Assembly (NCBI RefSeq): GCF_024721315.2
Contig: NZ_JANFAK020000017.1
Location: 1-64,000, forward strand
DNA from: Streptomyces sp. Isolate_45
GTDB lineage: Bacteria > Actinomycetota > Actinomycetes > Streptomycetales > Streptomycetaceae
Reading direction: 5' to 3'
Length of the DNA: 64,000 nucleotides
Of this stretch, positions 28,809-36,396 are shown piece after piece. The notes beneath the pieces are model-generated. The model saw only the letters and a list, made by a program, of their open reading frames with translations, made no database searches and was not told the origin of the DNA. The number at the start of each line of letters is the position of its first letter. Within the stretch, counting starts at the first letter, position 1. Made by a program: the position numbers and the translations under genes.

Positions 28809-28937
28809 ATGCGAGCGGTGGAGACGACCGGCACACCCGGCGCGGGGTCGCGGACCCTGCGGCGCTGGTGGCTGACCCGGCGCCTCCACATCGACCTGCT
28901 GCGGGTCTGCAGCGCCTTCGCCGCTCCGCGTCGCTGA
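28809..28937 (+). CDS. Putative regulatory leader peptide
   Basis: A 42-residue peptide with GAGGAG 8 nt before its ATG. The core LTRRLHIDLLRVCSAFAA matches the streptomycete putative-leader-peptide pattern LTRRxHVDLxRVxSA, which is usually found upstream of sulfur-related and other genes and is thought to act in cis through translation. A Cys codon sits in the conserved spot. The next gene on the strand is a thiol-transferase-like protein 327 bp downstream. Confidence 0.65.
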   Translation: MRAVETTGTPGAGSRTLRRWWLTRRLHIDLLRVCSAFAAPRR

Positions 28938-29264
28938 CCGACCGCACCCCTTCTCCGGCTTCCGCCGGGCTCCCGGGCCACACCCCCCTTCCGGCTCCCG
29001 CCGGTTCCGGGGCCGCCCGCGCCCGGCGCGGGGCCGCCTCACGCCCCGGCCCACCGGCGCGCCCGACCCCGTACCGGCAACCCCGACACGCACGCCCACC
29101 CGTCCGGGCCCCGGGACACAGGGGCGCGCCGCGAGGGCGGTCCCGGGGCGCGCCGCCGTCCTTCGGGGTCACCACCGCCCCGACCCGCCCGCGCCCGCCC
29201 GTGTCCGTCCCGCCACGTCCAGGTCCCCGCCCCGGTCAGGGGAAGGGCAACAGGAGATGTCGTC
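28938..29264. other. GC-rich intergenic region between leader peptide and transferase
   Basis: No coding frame is convincing in this 327-bp stretch. Two copies of GGGGCGCGCC around 29124-29152 could pair with each other, and CCGGCTTCCGCCGG-like segments are present near 28955. An attenuator or second promoter may be here, but I cannot define one. Confidence 0.3.
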
Positions 29265-29894
29265 ATGGTTCCGATGCTCATGCCCCGCACCGCCCCCGTG
29301 CCGGCCCCGCGAGGCCGGATCGGAGCCGGGTTCTCCCCGGCCCCGCACCGCTACCACCTGTACCTCTCCACCGGCTGTCCCCGCTCCCTGCGGGTGCGCA
29401 CCGCCCTCGCCCTGCTGGGCCTGACCGGCTGCGTCGGCACCACCCTGCTGGGCCCACCCGCCACCCACGCCGCGCTGCGCCGGGCCTACGAGGCCGCCGG
29501 GCACCACTACGACGGCGCCCTCGCCGTGCCCGCCCTGTGCGACACCTGGAGCGGCCGCGTCGTCAGCAACCACACCCCCGACATCCTCGACGACCTCGCC
29601 GTCCGTCTCGCCGGCCGCCCGGACCTGAGCCCGCCCGTCCCCGCCCGGCACGCCGCGGCCGTCCGGGCCCTCCTCGACGGGGCCGCGCCGCACGCCGAGC
29701 GGTCCGCCGCCCTGGACTTCCTGGACCGCCTGCTCGCCCTGCGCCCGTACGCTCTGGGGGACCGGCCGACCCTCGCCGACGTGGACCTGTGGGTCGCCCT
29801 CCTCGACCCGACCGTCCTGCCCGCCGCCGGGCCGCACGCCCGGTCCTACGTACGCCGGCTGCGGGCCCACCCGGCCTTCGGCGCGGCCGCCTGA
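29265..29894 (+). CDS. Glutathione S-transferase-like / thiolyl-hydroquinone reductase-like protein
   Basis: A 209-residue protein. The N-terminal thioredoxin-like part has YLSTGCPRSLRVRTALALLGL (candidate nucleophilic Cys, CP-x-S-LR), resembling the CPWAxRT motif of glutathionyl-hydroquinone reductases. VVSNHTPDILDDLAVRL is the usual linker, and a helical GST C-terminal domain ends with TLADVDLWVALLDP. Actinobacteria use mycothiol instead of glutathione, so a mycothiol-dependent reductase or transferase is the likely activity. It is preceded by CAGGAG and a leader peptide. Confidence 0.75.
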   Translation: MVPMLMPRTAPVPAPRGRIGAGFSPAPHRYHLYLSTGCPRSLRVRTALALLGLTGCVGTTLLGPPATHAALRRAYEAAGHHYDGALAVPALCDTWSGRVVSNHTPDILDDLAVRLAGRPDLSPPVPARHAAAVRALLDGAAPHAERSAALDFLDRLLALRPYALGDRPTLADVDLWVALLDPTVLPAAGPHARSYVRRLRAHPAFGAAA

Positions 29895-29935
29895 CCGGGG
29901 GTCGCGGGCCCCGCCCGCCGCCCCGGGAGGGGGTC

Positions 29936-30010
29936 GCGCAACGAATCGCCGTACGGGCCGCGGAACGCGCAACGAATCGATGCGCCCAGCGCAACGGTGA
30001 CGGCTTGTCG
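29936..30010 (+). promoter_or_regulatory. Repeated GCGCAACGAATCG boxes upstream of davA
   Basis: An exact 13-bp direct repeat, GCGCAACGAATCG, begins at 29936 and 29967 (31 bp apart), and a partial third copy GCGCAACGG at 29989. They lie 60-135 bp before the davA start in the intergenic region. The same box with about 30-bp spacing precedes the permease-Lrp unit at 20484/20514, pointing to shared control by one regulator, most simply the local Lrp protein. Confidence 0.6.
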
Positions 30011-30071
30011 CGGTCGAACGCGCGAACGTACCGTGTTACGACCCCACCCCACCTGTCACAGAGGTACGCCC

Positions 30072-30875
30072 ATGCCCCCGCTGCGCACCGCCCTCCTCCA
30101 GAGCTCCGGACGGCTCGGCGACACCGCCGAGAACCTCAAGCAGCTCGACGAGGCCGCGGCGCGCGCCGCACAGGGCGGGGCCGGGCTCCTCGTGACCTCG
30201 GAGATGTTCCTGACCGGCTACGCGCTGGACCTCCAGGACGTCCCCGGTCTCGCCGAAGCGGCCGACGGCCCGTCCGCCGTCGCCGTCGGCGAGATCGCCC
30301 GCCGGTACGGGCTGGCCGTCCTGTACGGCTACCCGGAGCTGGCGGCCGACGGGGCGGTCTTCAACGCGGCGCAGCTCATCGGCCCCGACGGGACCACGCT
30401 CGCGAACTACCGCAAGACCCACCTCTTCGGCGGCTTCGAGCGGGACGCCTTCACCCCCGGCGACACCCCCGTCGTCCAGGCGGACCTGAACGGCCTCCGC
30501 GTCGGCATCATGATCTGCTACGACGTGGAGTTCCCCGAGAACGTCCGGGCGCACGCGCTCGCCGGAACCGACCTCCTCCTGGTTCCGACCGCGCAGATGC
30601 ACCCGTTCCAGTTCGTCGCCGAGCAGCTGGTCCCCGTCCGGGCCTTCGAGAACCAGATGTACATCGCGTACGTCAACCGGACGGGCCCCGAGGGCGAGTT
30701 CGAGTTCGTCGGCCTCAGCTGCCTCGCGAGCCCCGACGGAGTCACCCGCACCCGGGCCGGCCGCGGCGAGGAGCTCGCGTTCGCGGAGGTCGACCCCGAG
30801 CTGCTGGCAGCCTCGCGCGAGACCAACCCGTACCTGCGCGACCGCCGCCCCGGGCTCTACGCCTCCCTCGCCTGA
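30072..30875 (+). CDS. davA: Nitrilase-family amidase resembling 5-aminovaleramidase (DavA)
   Basis: A 267-residue C-N hydrolase with the Glu-Lys-Cys triad in SEMFLTGYAL, NYRKTHLFGGFERD and VGIMICYDVEFPENVR. It closely follows Pseudomonas DavA in many positions (VLYGYPELA, GAVFNAAQLI, LLLVPTAQMHPFQF), as far as I recall that sequence. DavA hydrolyses 5-aminovaleramide to 5-aminovalerate and ammonia. The partner gene 51 bp downstream matches DavB, which makes this substrate from lysine. I start at the ATG at 30072 after GAGG. Confidence 0.8.
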   Translation: MPPLRTALLQSSGRLGDTAENLKQLDEAAARAAQGGAGLLVTSEMFLTGYALDLQDVPGLAEAADGPSAVAVGEIARRYGLAVLYGYPELAADGAVFNAAQLIGPDGTTLANYRKTHLFGGFERDAFTPGDTPVVQADLNGLRVGIMICYDVEFPENVRAHALAGTDLLLVPTAQMHPFQFVAEQLVPVRAFENQMYIAYVNRTGPEGEFEFVGLSCLASPDGVTRTRAGRGEELAFAEVDPELLAASRETNPYLRDRRPGLYASLA

Positions 30876-30926
30876 CACCCCCCGTTCCCCGCCCTGCCTG
30901 CTCTGCCCGCAAGGAGACGTACCCCC

Positions 30927-32639
30927 ATGACGTCCACGGTGCCCACCACCGCCGTCCCGCACAGCGACGGTCAGCCCCCGATCACCATGTTCGGGCCGGA
31001 CTTCCCGTACGCCTACGACGACTTCCTCGCCCACCCGGCGGGCCTGGGTCAGATACCGGCGACCGAGCTCGGCACCGAGGTCGCCGTCATCGGCGGCGGG
31101 CTGTCCGGCATCATCTCCGCCTACGAGCTGATGAAGATGGGCCTCAAGCCCGTCGTGTACGAGGCCGACCAGATCGGCGGCCGGCTGCGCACCGTCGGCT
31201 TCGAGGGCGCCGGCACCGAGGAGCTGACCGCGGAGATGGGCGCCATGCGCTTCCCGCCGTCCTCCACCGCGCTCCAGCACTACATCGACCTCGTCGGCCT
31301 CGTCACCGAGCCCTTCCCGAACCCGCTCGCCGAGGCCACCCCCTCGACGGTCGTCGACCTCAAGGGCGAGACCCACTACGCCGAGACCATCGCCGACCTC
31401 CCGCAGGTCTACCGCGACGTGGCCGCCGCGTGGAACGCCTGCCTCGACGAGGGCGCGGACTTCTCCGACATGAACACGGCGATGCGCGAGCGGGACGTCC
31501 CGCGCATCCGTGAGATCTGGGCGAAGCTCGTCGAGAAGCTCGACGACGAGACCTTCTACGGGTTCCTCTGCAAGTCCGAGGCCTTCCAGTCCTTCCGCAA
31601 GCGCGAGATCTTCGGCCAGGTCGGCTTCGGCACCGGCGGCTGGGACACCGACTTCCCGAACTCCATCCTGGAGATCCTCCGCGTCGTCTACACCGAGGCG
31701 GACGACCACCACCGCGGCATCGTCGGCGGCTCGCAGCAGCTCCCGCTGCGTCTGTGGGAGCGCGAGCCGGAGAAGATCGTCCACTGGGCCCAGGGCACCT
31801 CGCTGTCCACGCTGCACGACGGCACCCCGCGCCCGGCGGTCACCCGCCTGCACCGCACCGCGGGCAACCGCATCACGGTCACGGACGCGTCCGGCGACAT
31901 CCGCACCTACCGCGCCGCGATCTTCACGGCCCAGTCCTGGATGCTGCTCTCCAAGATCGCCTGTGACGACACGCTGTTCCCGATCGACCACTGGACGGCG
32001 ATCGAGCGCACCCACTACATGGAGTCCAGCAAGCTCTTCATCCCGGTCGACCGCCCCTTCTGGCTCGACAAGGCCGTCGACGACGCCGGGAACCCGACCG
32101 GTCGCGACGTCATGTCGATGACCCTGACGGACCGCATGACCCGCGGCACCTACCTGCTGGACAACGGCCCGGACAAGCCCGCCGTCATCTGCCTCTCGTA
32201 CACCTGGTGCGACGACAGCCTGAAGTGGCTGCCGCTGTCCGCGAACGAGCGGATGGAGGTCATGCTGAAGTCCCTCGGCGAGATCTACCCCAAGGTCGAC
32301 ATCCGCCGCCACATCATCGGCAACCCGGTCACCGTGTCCTGGGAGAACGAGCCCTACTTCATGGGCGCGTTCAAGGCCAACCTCCCGGGCCACTACCGCT
32401 ACCAGCGGCGCCTGTTCACCCACTTCATGCAGGACCGCCTCCCCGAGGACAAGCGCGGCATCTTCCTCGCGGGCGACGACATCTCCTGGACGGCCGGCTG
32501 GGCCGAGGGCGCCGTCCAGACCGCCCTCAACGCGGTGTGGGGCGTCATGCACCACCTCGGCGGTTCCACCGACGCCACGAACCCGGGCCCGGGCGACGTC
32601 TACGACGAGATCTCCCCGGTCGAACTCCCGGAGGACTGA
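30927..32639 (+). CDS. davB: FAD-dependent amino-acid monooxygenase resembling L-lysine 2-monooxygenase (DavB)
   Basis: A 570-residue flavoprotein of the amine-oxidase family. The FAD site is VAVIGGGLSGIISAYELMKM followed by the Glu in VVYEADQIGGRLRT; the C-terminal FAD block is GIFLAGDDISWTAGWAEGAV. It matches the lysine/tryptophan/phenylalanine 2-monooxygenase group, and the blocks ITMFGPDFPYAYDD, GQVGFGTGGWDTDFPNS and AFKANLPGHYRYQRRLFTHF are like DavB from memory. These enzymes decarboxylate and oxygenate an amino acid to its amide. With davA it would convert lysine to 5-aminovalerate; Trp or Phe cannot be excluded. Confidence 0.82.
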   Translation: MTSTVPTTAVPHSDGQPPITMFGPDFPYAYDDFLAHPAGLGQIPATELGTEVAVIGGGLSGIISAYELMKMGLKPVVYEADQIGGRLRTVGFEGAGTEELTAEMGAMRFPPSSTALQHYIDLVGLVTEPFPNPLAEATPSTVVDLKGETHYAETIADLPQVYRDVAAAWNACLDEGADFSDMNTAMRERDVPRIREIWAKLVEKLDDETFYGFLCKSEAFQSFRKREIFGQVGFGTGGWDTDFPNSILEILRVVYTEADDHHRGIVGGSQQLPLRLWEREPEKIVHWAQGTSLSTLHDGTPRPAVTRLHRTAGNRITVTDASGDIRTYRAAIFTAQSWMLLSKIACDDTLFPIDHWTAIERTHYMESSKLFIPVDRPFWLDKAVDDAGNPTGRDVMSMTLTDRMTRGTYLLDNGPDKPAVICLSYTWCDDSLKWLPLSANERMEVMLKSLGEIYPKVDIRRHIIGNPVTVSWENEPYFMGAFKANLPGHYRYQRRLFTHFMQDRLPEDKRGIFLAGDDISWTAGWAEGAVQTALNAVWGVMHHLGGSTDATNPGPGDVYDEISPVELPED

Positions 32640-32658
32640 GCGTCCCCGCCCCACGACG

Positions 32659-32697
32659 ACGGGCCGTTTCCGCGACAACAGCGCGGGGACGGCCCGT
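32659..32697. terminator. Terminator after davB
   Basis: The 16-bp arms ACGGGCCGTTTCCGCG (32659-32674) and CGCGGGGACGGCCCGT (32682-32697) pair with two G-T mismatches and a 7-nt loop. The flanking genes converge, so it likely serves both. Confidence 0.75.
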
Positions 32698-32737
32698 TCC
32701 CACGCACCGGCGGTGTGCGGCGGAGACGGTCACCGGC

Positions 32738-33562
32738 TCAACGCAGGGCGGGAACCCCCACGGTTCGCGCCGGGATCCGCCCTCCCGTCGGCGTCAGCAG
32801 GCAGCGGCCCACCAGACCGACGCCCGCGTCGAGGGACTCGCGGAACTCCTCGGCAAGGTCCGGGGCGCGGCGCAGCGTCCACAGCAGCCGGGCGGCCGAC
32901 CAGGCTCCGGCGCGGGCGCGCTCCAGGCTCCAGGAGCCGAGCAGGTGCGTCAGCGGGTCGGCGACCTCCAGCAGGTCCGGGCCGGGCATCAGGTCCTCCC
33001 GGATCTGCTCCTCCAGGGCCACCAGGGTGTCCCCGACCCGGTCGAAGTCTGCCTCCAGGGCGGCCGGCGGGCAGTCCAGCGCCCGGCACGTCGACACCAC
33101 CGCCAGCGCCAGGTCGTGGCCGATGTGCGCGTTGATCCCGGCCAGCGCGTACTGGAGCGGACGCACCCCCGGGTGGCGGCGGTACTGGAGCAGCGGCCGC
33201 CAGCAGGCCGGCGCCCGGTCCGCCTCCACCGCCGTCAGGTAGCGCTCGGCGAACCGTACGCTCAGGGTCCGCGCGGTCCGGGGTGCGGGGAACTCCCCGC
33301 GTTCGATGCGGTGGTGCAGGGTCTGCGTCACCGTCAGGTAGACCCGGTTGAAGACGGCGACGCCGTCCTGCGCGGGGAGCCGCTCGTCGAGGGCGCGCAT
33401 CCGCGCGAGTACCGCTTCCACTGCTCTCCCTGAATCGTCTCCGGGCCCGCTGCGGCGCAGTGAGCTGAGCGCCTGCTCTTCAGCAGCGGTCAGGGCTTGG
33501 CCGTCACGAGGCTCGCTGTAGCCAAGTGAGAAGCCACCCCATTCGTGGGGTGGAGGAGTCAC
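32738..33562 (-). CDS. DUF5995-family protein
   Basis: A 274-residue soluble, mostly helical protein of the DUF5995 type common in Streptomyces. Visible conserved blocks are VFNRVYLTVTQTLHHRI, RFAERYLTAV, and GINAHIGHDLALAVV, where the His residues could bind a metal. Function is unknown. It reads away from davB; the upstream neighbour on the same strand is a nucleobase permease 77 bp away, but I see no functional link. Confidence 0.78.
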   Translation of the reverse strand: MTPPPHEWGGFSLGYSEPRDGQALTAAEEQALSSLRRSGPGDDSGRAVEAVLARMRALDERLPAQDGVAVFNRVYLTVTQTLHHRIERGEFPAPRTARTLSVRFAERYLTAVEADRAPACWRPLLQYRRHPGVRPLQYALAGINAHIGHDLALAVVSTCRALDCPPAALEADFDRVGDTLVALEEQIREDLMPGPDLLEVADPLTHLLGSWSLERARAGAWSAARLLWTLRRAPDLAEEFRESLDAGVGLVGRCLLTPTGGRIPARTVGVPALR

Positions 33563-33638
33563 GGGAGGCAGCGTCGCAGACTGCGGTGCGGTTCTGGGTG
33601 GCTTGACCTCAACCTTCGCCGGATTGGGCGAACGGCGC

Positions 33639-35045
33639 TCAAGGCCGCGTGTCCTGGTCGCCCAGCCCCGTCTCGCCCTCGTCGTACGCCGAGGTGCCCG
33701 AGTCCAGCAGCGGTTCCCGCGCCTTGAGGTGGGCGGGGGCGAAGTGGCGCAGTACGTGGTAGCCGGTGATCACCACGATGGTGCCGAGGGCGATGCCGCC
33801 GAGCTCGAAGCTGTCGGTGATCTGCAACTTGACCCCGCCGATACCGATGATGATGCCCGCGGCGGCCGGCACCAGGTTCAGCGGATTGCGCAGGTCGACC
33901 CGGCCGTTGAGCCAGATCTGGGCGCCGAGCAGGCCGATCATGCCGTAGAGGATCACGGTGATCCCGCCCAGCACCCCGCCCGGGATCGCGGCGACGACCG
34001 CGCCGAACTTGGGGCACAGGCCGAAGAGCAGCGCGAATCCGGCCGCCGCCCAGTAGGCCGCGGTGGAGTAGACGCGGGTGGCCGCCATGACCCCGATGTT
34101 CTCGGAGTAGGTGGTGTTCGGCGGGCCGCCGACCGCCGTGGACAGCATCGACGCCGCGCCGTCCGCCGCGATGGCGGTGCCGAGCTTGTCGTCGAGCGGG
34201 TCGCCGGTCATCTCGCCGACGGCCTTGATGTGCCCGGCGTTCTCGGCGATGAGCGCGATCACGACCGGTAGCGCGATCAGGATCGCCGACCACTCGAAGG
34301 CGGGGGCGTGGAAGGACGGCAGCCCGATCCACTCGGCCTTGCCGACGCCGGAGAGGTCGAGCCGCCAGTGGTCGACGGCCTCCGGCCCGCCCATCGGCGA
34401 GTGGATCCGGCCGAAGAGCAGGTCGAAGAGCCAGGAGATCGTGTACCCGAAGACCAGCCCGAGGAAGATCGCGATGCGCGACCAGAAACCGGGCAGGCAC
34501 ACCACCGCGAGACCGGTGAACAGCATGGTCAAGAGCGCCGTCCACTGGTCCTGCGGCCAGTACGTGGCGGCGGTGACCGGCGCCAGGTTGAAGCCGATCA
34601 GCATCACGACCGCGCCCGTCACCACGGGGGGCATGGCCGCGTGGATGATCCGCGCGCCGAACCGCTGGACGGCCACGCCCGCGAGGAACAGCGCGGCGCC
34701 GACCACGAACACCGCGCCCGTGACGACGGCGCTGTCACCGCCGCCCGCCCGGATGGCCGCCGCGACGCCCACGAAGGACAGTGAGCAGCCGAGGTAGGAG
34801 GGGACCCGGCCGCGCGTGGCGAGCAGGAAGATGGCCGTCGCGACGCCGGACATCATGATGGCCAGGTTGGGATCCAGGCCCATCAGGACCGGGGCGACGA
34901 AGCTCGCACCGAACATCGCGACGACGTGCTGGGCCCCGAGCCCGGCGGTGCGCGGCCACGACAGCCGCTCGTCCGGCCGCACCACCGCGCCGGGGGCGGG
35001 GGTCCGCCCGTCTCCGTGCAGGGTCCAGCGCACGCCGAAGCCCAT
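33639..35045 (-). CDS. Uracil/xanthine permease (NCS2/UraA family)
   Basis: A 468-residue transporter with about 14 membrane segments. Family blocks are GLGAQHVVAMFGASFVAPVL, the NAT signature region VALIAENAGHIKAVGEMTG, and AVGGPPNTTYSENIGVMAAT, whose Glu and Asn-Thr-Thr match the UraA substrate site. It imports a nucleobase, most likely uracil or xanthine, with protons. The start is uncertain: I chose MGFGVRWTLHGDG at 35045; GTG at 35108 adds 21 residues. It is near but not in an operon with the MFS/ROK pair. Confidence 0.88.
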   Translation of the reverse strand: MGFGVRWTLHGDGRTPAPGAVVRPDERLSWPRTAGLGAQHVVAMFGASFVAPVLMGLDPNLAIMMSGVATAIFLLATRGRVPSYLGCSLSFVGVAAAIRAGGGDSAVVTGAVFVVGAALFLAGVAVQRFGARIIHAAMPPVVTGAVVMLIGFNLAPVTAATYWPQDQWTALLTMLFTGLAVVCLPGFWSRIAIFLGLVFGYTISWLFDLLFGRIHSPMGGPEAVDHWRLDLSGVGKAEWIGLPSFHAPAFEWSAILIALPVVIALIAENAGHIKAVGEMTGDPLDDKLGTAIAADGAASMLSTAVGGPPNTTYSENIGVMAATRVYSTAAYWAAAGFALLFGLCPKFGAVVAAIPGGVLGGITVILYGMIGLLGAQIWLNGRVDLRNPLNLVPAAAGIIIGIGGVKLQITDSFELGGIALGTIVVITGYHVLRHFAPAHLKAREPLLDSGTSAYDEGETGLGDQDTRP

Positions 35046-35126
35046 GTTCCACCACTTCCGTTCCCGCAGCCCGTCAAGCATCCTGGCGGTCCGCCGCTCG
35101 CTCACCACGGCGCGCCCGCCGCCATA

Positions 35127-36341
35127 TTACGGGCCGATAGGTGCGGGTTCGTCCCGATTGACGGGACCGGCCGGGCCCGCCGCCCGCTTCGTACGCAGGA
35201 CGCCGGCCCCCAGGACCAGGGCGAAAGCCAGCAGCGTGACCAGCCCGAACGACACCACCAGCGAGGTCGCGTCGGCCACCGCGCCGATCGCCGACGGCGC
35301 GATCAGGCCCGAGGTGTAGGTGATCGTGGCGACGCCCGCGATCGCCTGGGCCGGGGCCGGCCCGCTGCGGCCCGCCGCGGCGAAGGCCAACGGAACCACC
35401 ACCGCGATGCCGAGCCCGATCAGCGCGAAGCCGGCCAGGGCCCCCGCCGGATGCCGGACCGCGACCACCAACACCCCGCCCAGGGTGGCCAGTACGCCGC
35501 CCGCCCGGACGGTGCGCACCGCCCCGAACCGGTCCACGACCCGGTCGCCGACGAGTCGAGCCAGGGCCATGGTCAGCGCGAAGGCCGTGGTGGAGGCGGC
35601 GGCCAGGCCCGCGTCCGAGTGCAGCACGTCCCGCAGGTACACCGCCGACCAGTCCAGGCTCGCCCCCTCGGCGAACACCGCGCAGAAGCCGATGGCGCCG
35701 ATCAGCAGGGCGGACCGCGGCGGCAGTGTGAAGTGCGGCGGCGCCTGCGCCTCCTGATCGCCCTTCAGGTCCAGCACGCCCCGGACGGCGACCAGCCCGG
35801 CCGCGGTCAGGGCGAGCGCGGCCACCGCGTGGTGCGGCCGGGCGTCGGCCCCCAGGTGCGCGGCGACCGTTCCGGCGGCCGAACCGAGCAGCGCGCCCAC
35901 GCTCCACATGCCGTGCAGCGAGGACATGATCGAGCGGCCGATCCGGTTCTCGGTCTCCACGCCGAGCGCGTTCATCGCCACGTCCGACATGCCCGCGGTG
36001 GCCCCGTACACGAAGAGCGCCGCGCACAGCGCGACCAGGTTCGGGGCCAGGGCGGGCAGGATGAGGGACAGGGTCCACAGGCAGAGCAGCCCGCGCAGGG
36101 CGGTGCGCGCGCCGAAGCGGTGGTTGATCCGCCCGGCCAGCGGCATCGCCAGCGCCGCGCCCAGGGCGGGGAAGGCGAGGGCGAGGCCCAGGGTGCCCGA
36201 GTCGAGTCGGGCGTGGTCCTGGATCCACGGGATGCGGGTGGCGAAGGAGCCGGTCACGGCGCCGTGCGTGCAGAAGACGGCGGCGATCGCGAAGCGGGCG
36301 TGGCGCAGTCGCGCCGGGCTGAGGTCGGTGTCCCCGGTCAT
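35127..36341 (-). CDS. MFS transporter (sugar/fucose-permease-like)
   Basis: A 404-residue membrane protein with about 12 hydrophobic segments. The N-terminal HGAVTGSFATRIPWIQDHAR and GLALAFPALGAALAMPLAGR match the MFS subgroup that includes fucose permease-like and YbjJ-like carriers. The start ATG lies 8 bp from a 27-bp palindrome, and the gene diverges from a ROK-family regulator. ROK proteins sense sugars, so this carrier probably moves a sugar or a related compound and is repressed by that regulator. Confidence 0.88.
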   Translation of the reverse strand: MTGDTDLSPARLRHARFAIAAVFCTHGAVTGSFATRIPWIQDHARLDSGTLGLALAFPALGAALAMPLAGRINHRFGARTALRGLLCLWTLSLILPALAPNLVALCAALFVYGATAGMSDVAMNALGVETENRIGRSIMSSLHGMWSVGALLGSAAGTVAAHLGADARPHHAVAALALTAAGLVAVRGVLDLKGDQEAQAPPHFTLPPRSALLIGAIGFCAVFAEGASLDWSAVYLRDVLHSDAGLAAASTTAFALTMALARLVGDRVVDRFGAVRTVRAGGVLATLGGVLVVAVRHPAGALAGFALIGLGIAVVVPLAFAAAGRSGPAPAQAIAGVATITYTSGLIAPSAIGAVADATSLVVSFGLVTLLAFALVLGAGVLRTKRAAGPAGPVNRDEPAPIGP

Positions 36342-36348
36342 GGACGTA

Positions 36349-36375
36349 AACTATCAGGGACCCTTCCTGATGGTT
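36349..36375. promoter_or_regulatory. Palindromic operator between MFS and ROK genes
   Basis: Arms AACTATCAGG (36349-36358) and CCTGATGGTT (36366-36375) match 9 of 10 positions with a 7-nt spacer. The site is 8 bp upstream of the MFS start codon and 22 bp before the chosen ROK start. It is the only strong inverted repeat in the divergent gap, so it is a good candidate for the ROK regulator binding site. Confidence 0.65.
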
Positions 36376-36396
36376 AGTGCCGTGAACCTCCCTAAG

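Noticed and set aside
32738..33562. Functional link of the DUF5995 gene to lysine catabolism
   Set aside because: It is convergent with davB behind a strong terminator and has no shared promoter box.
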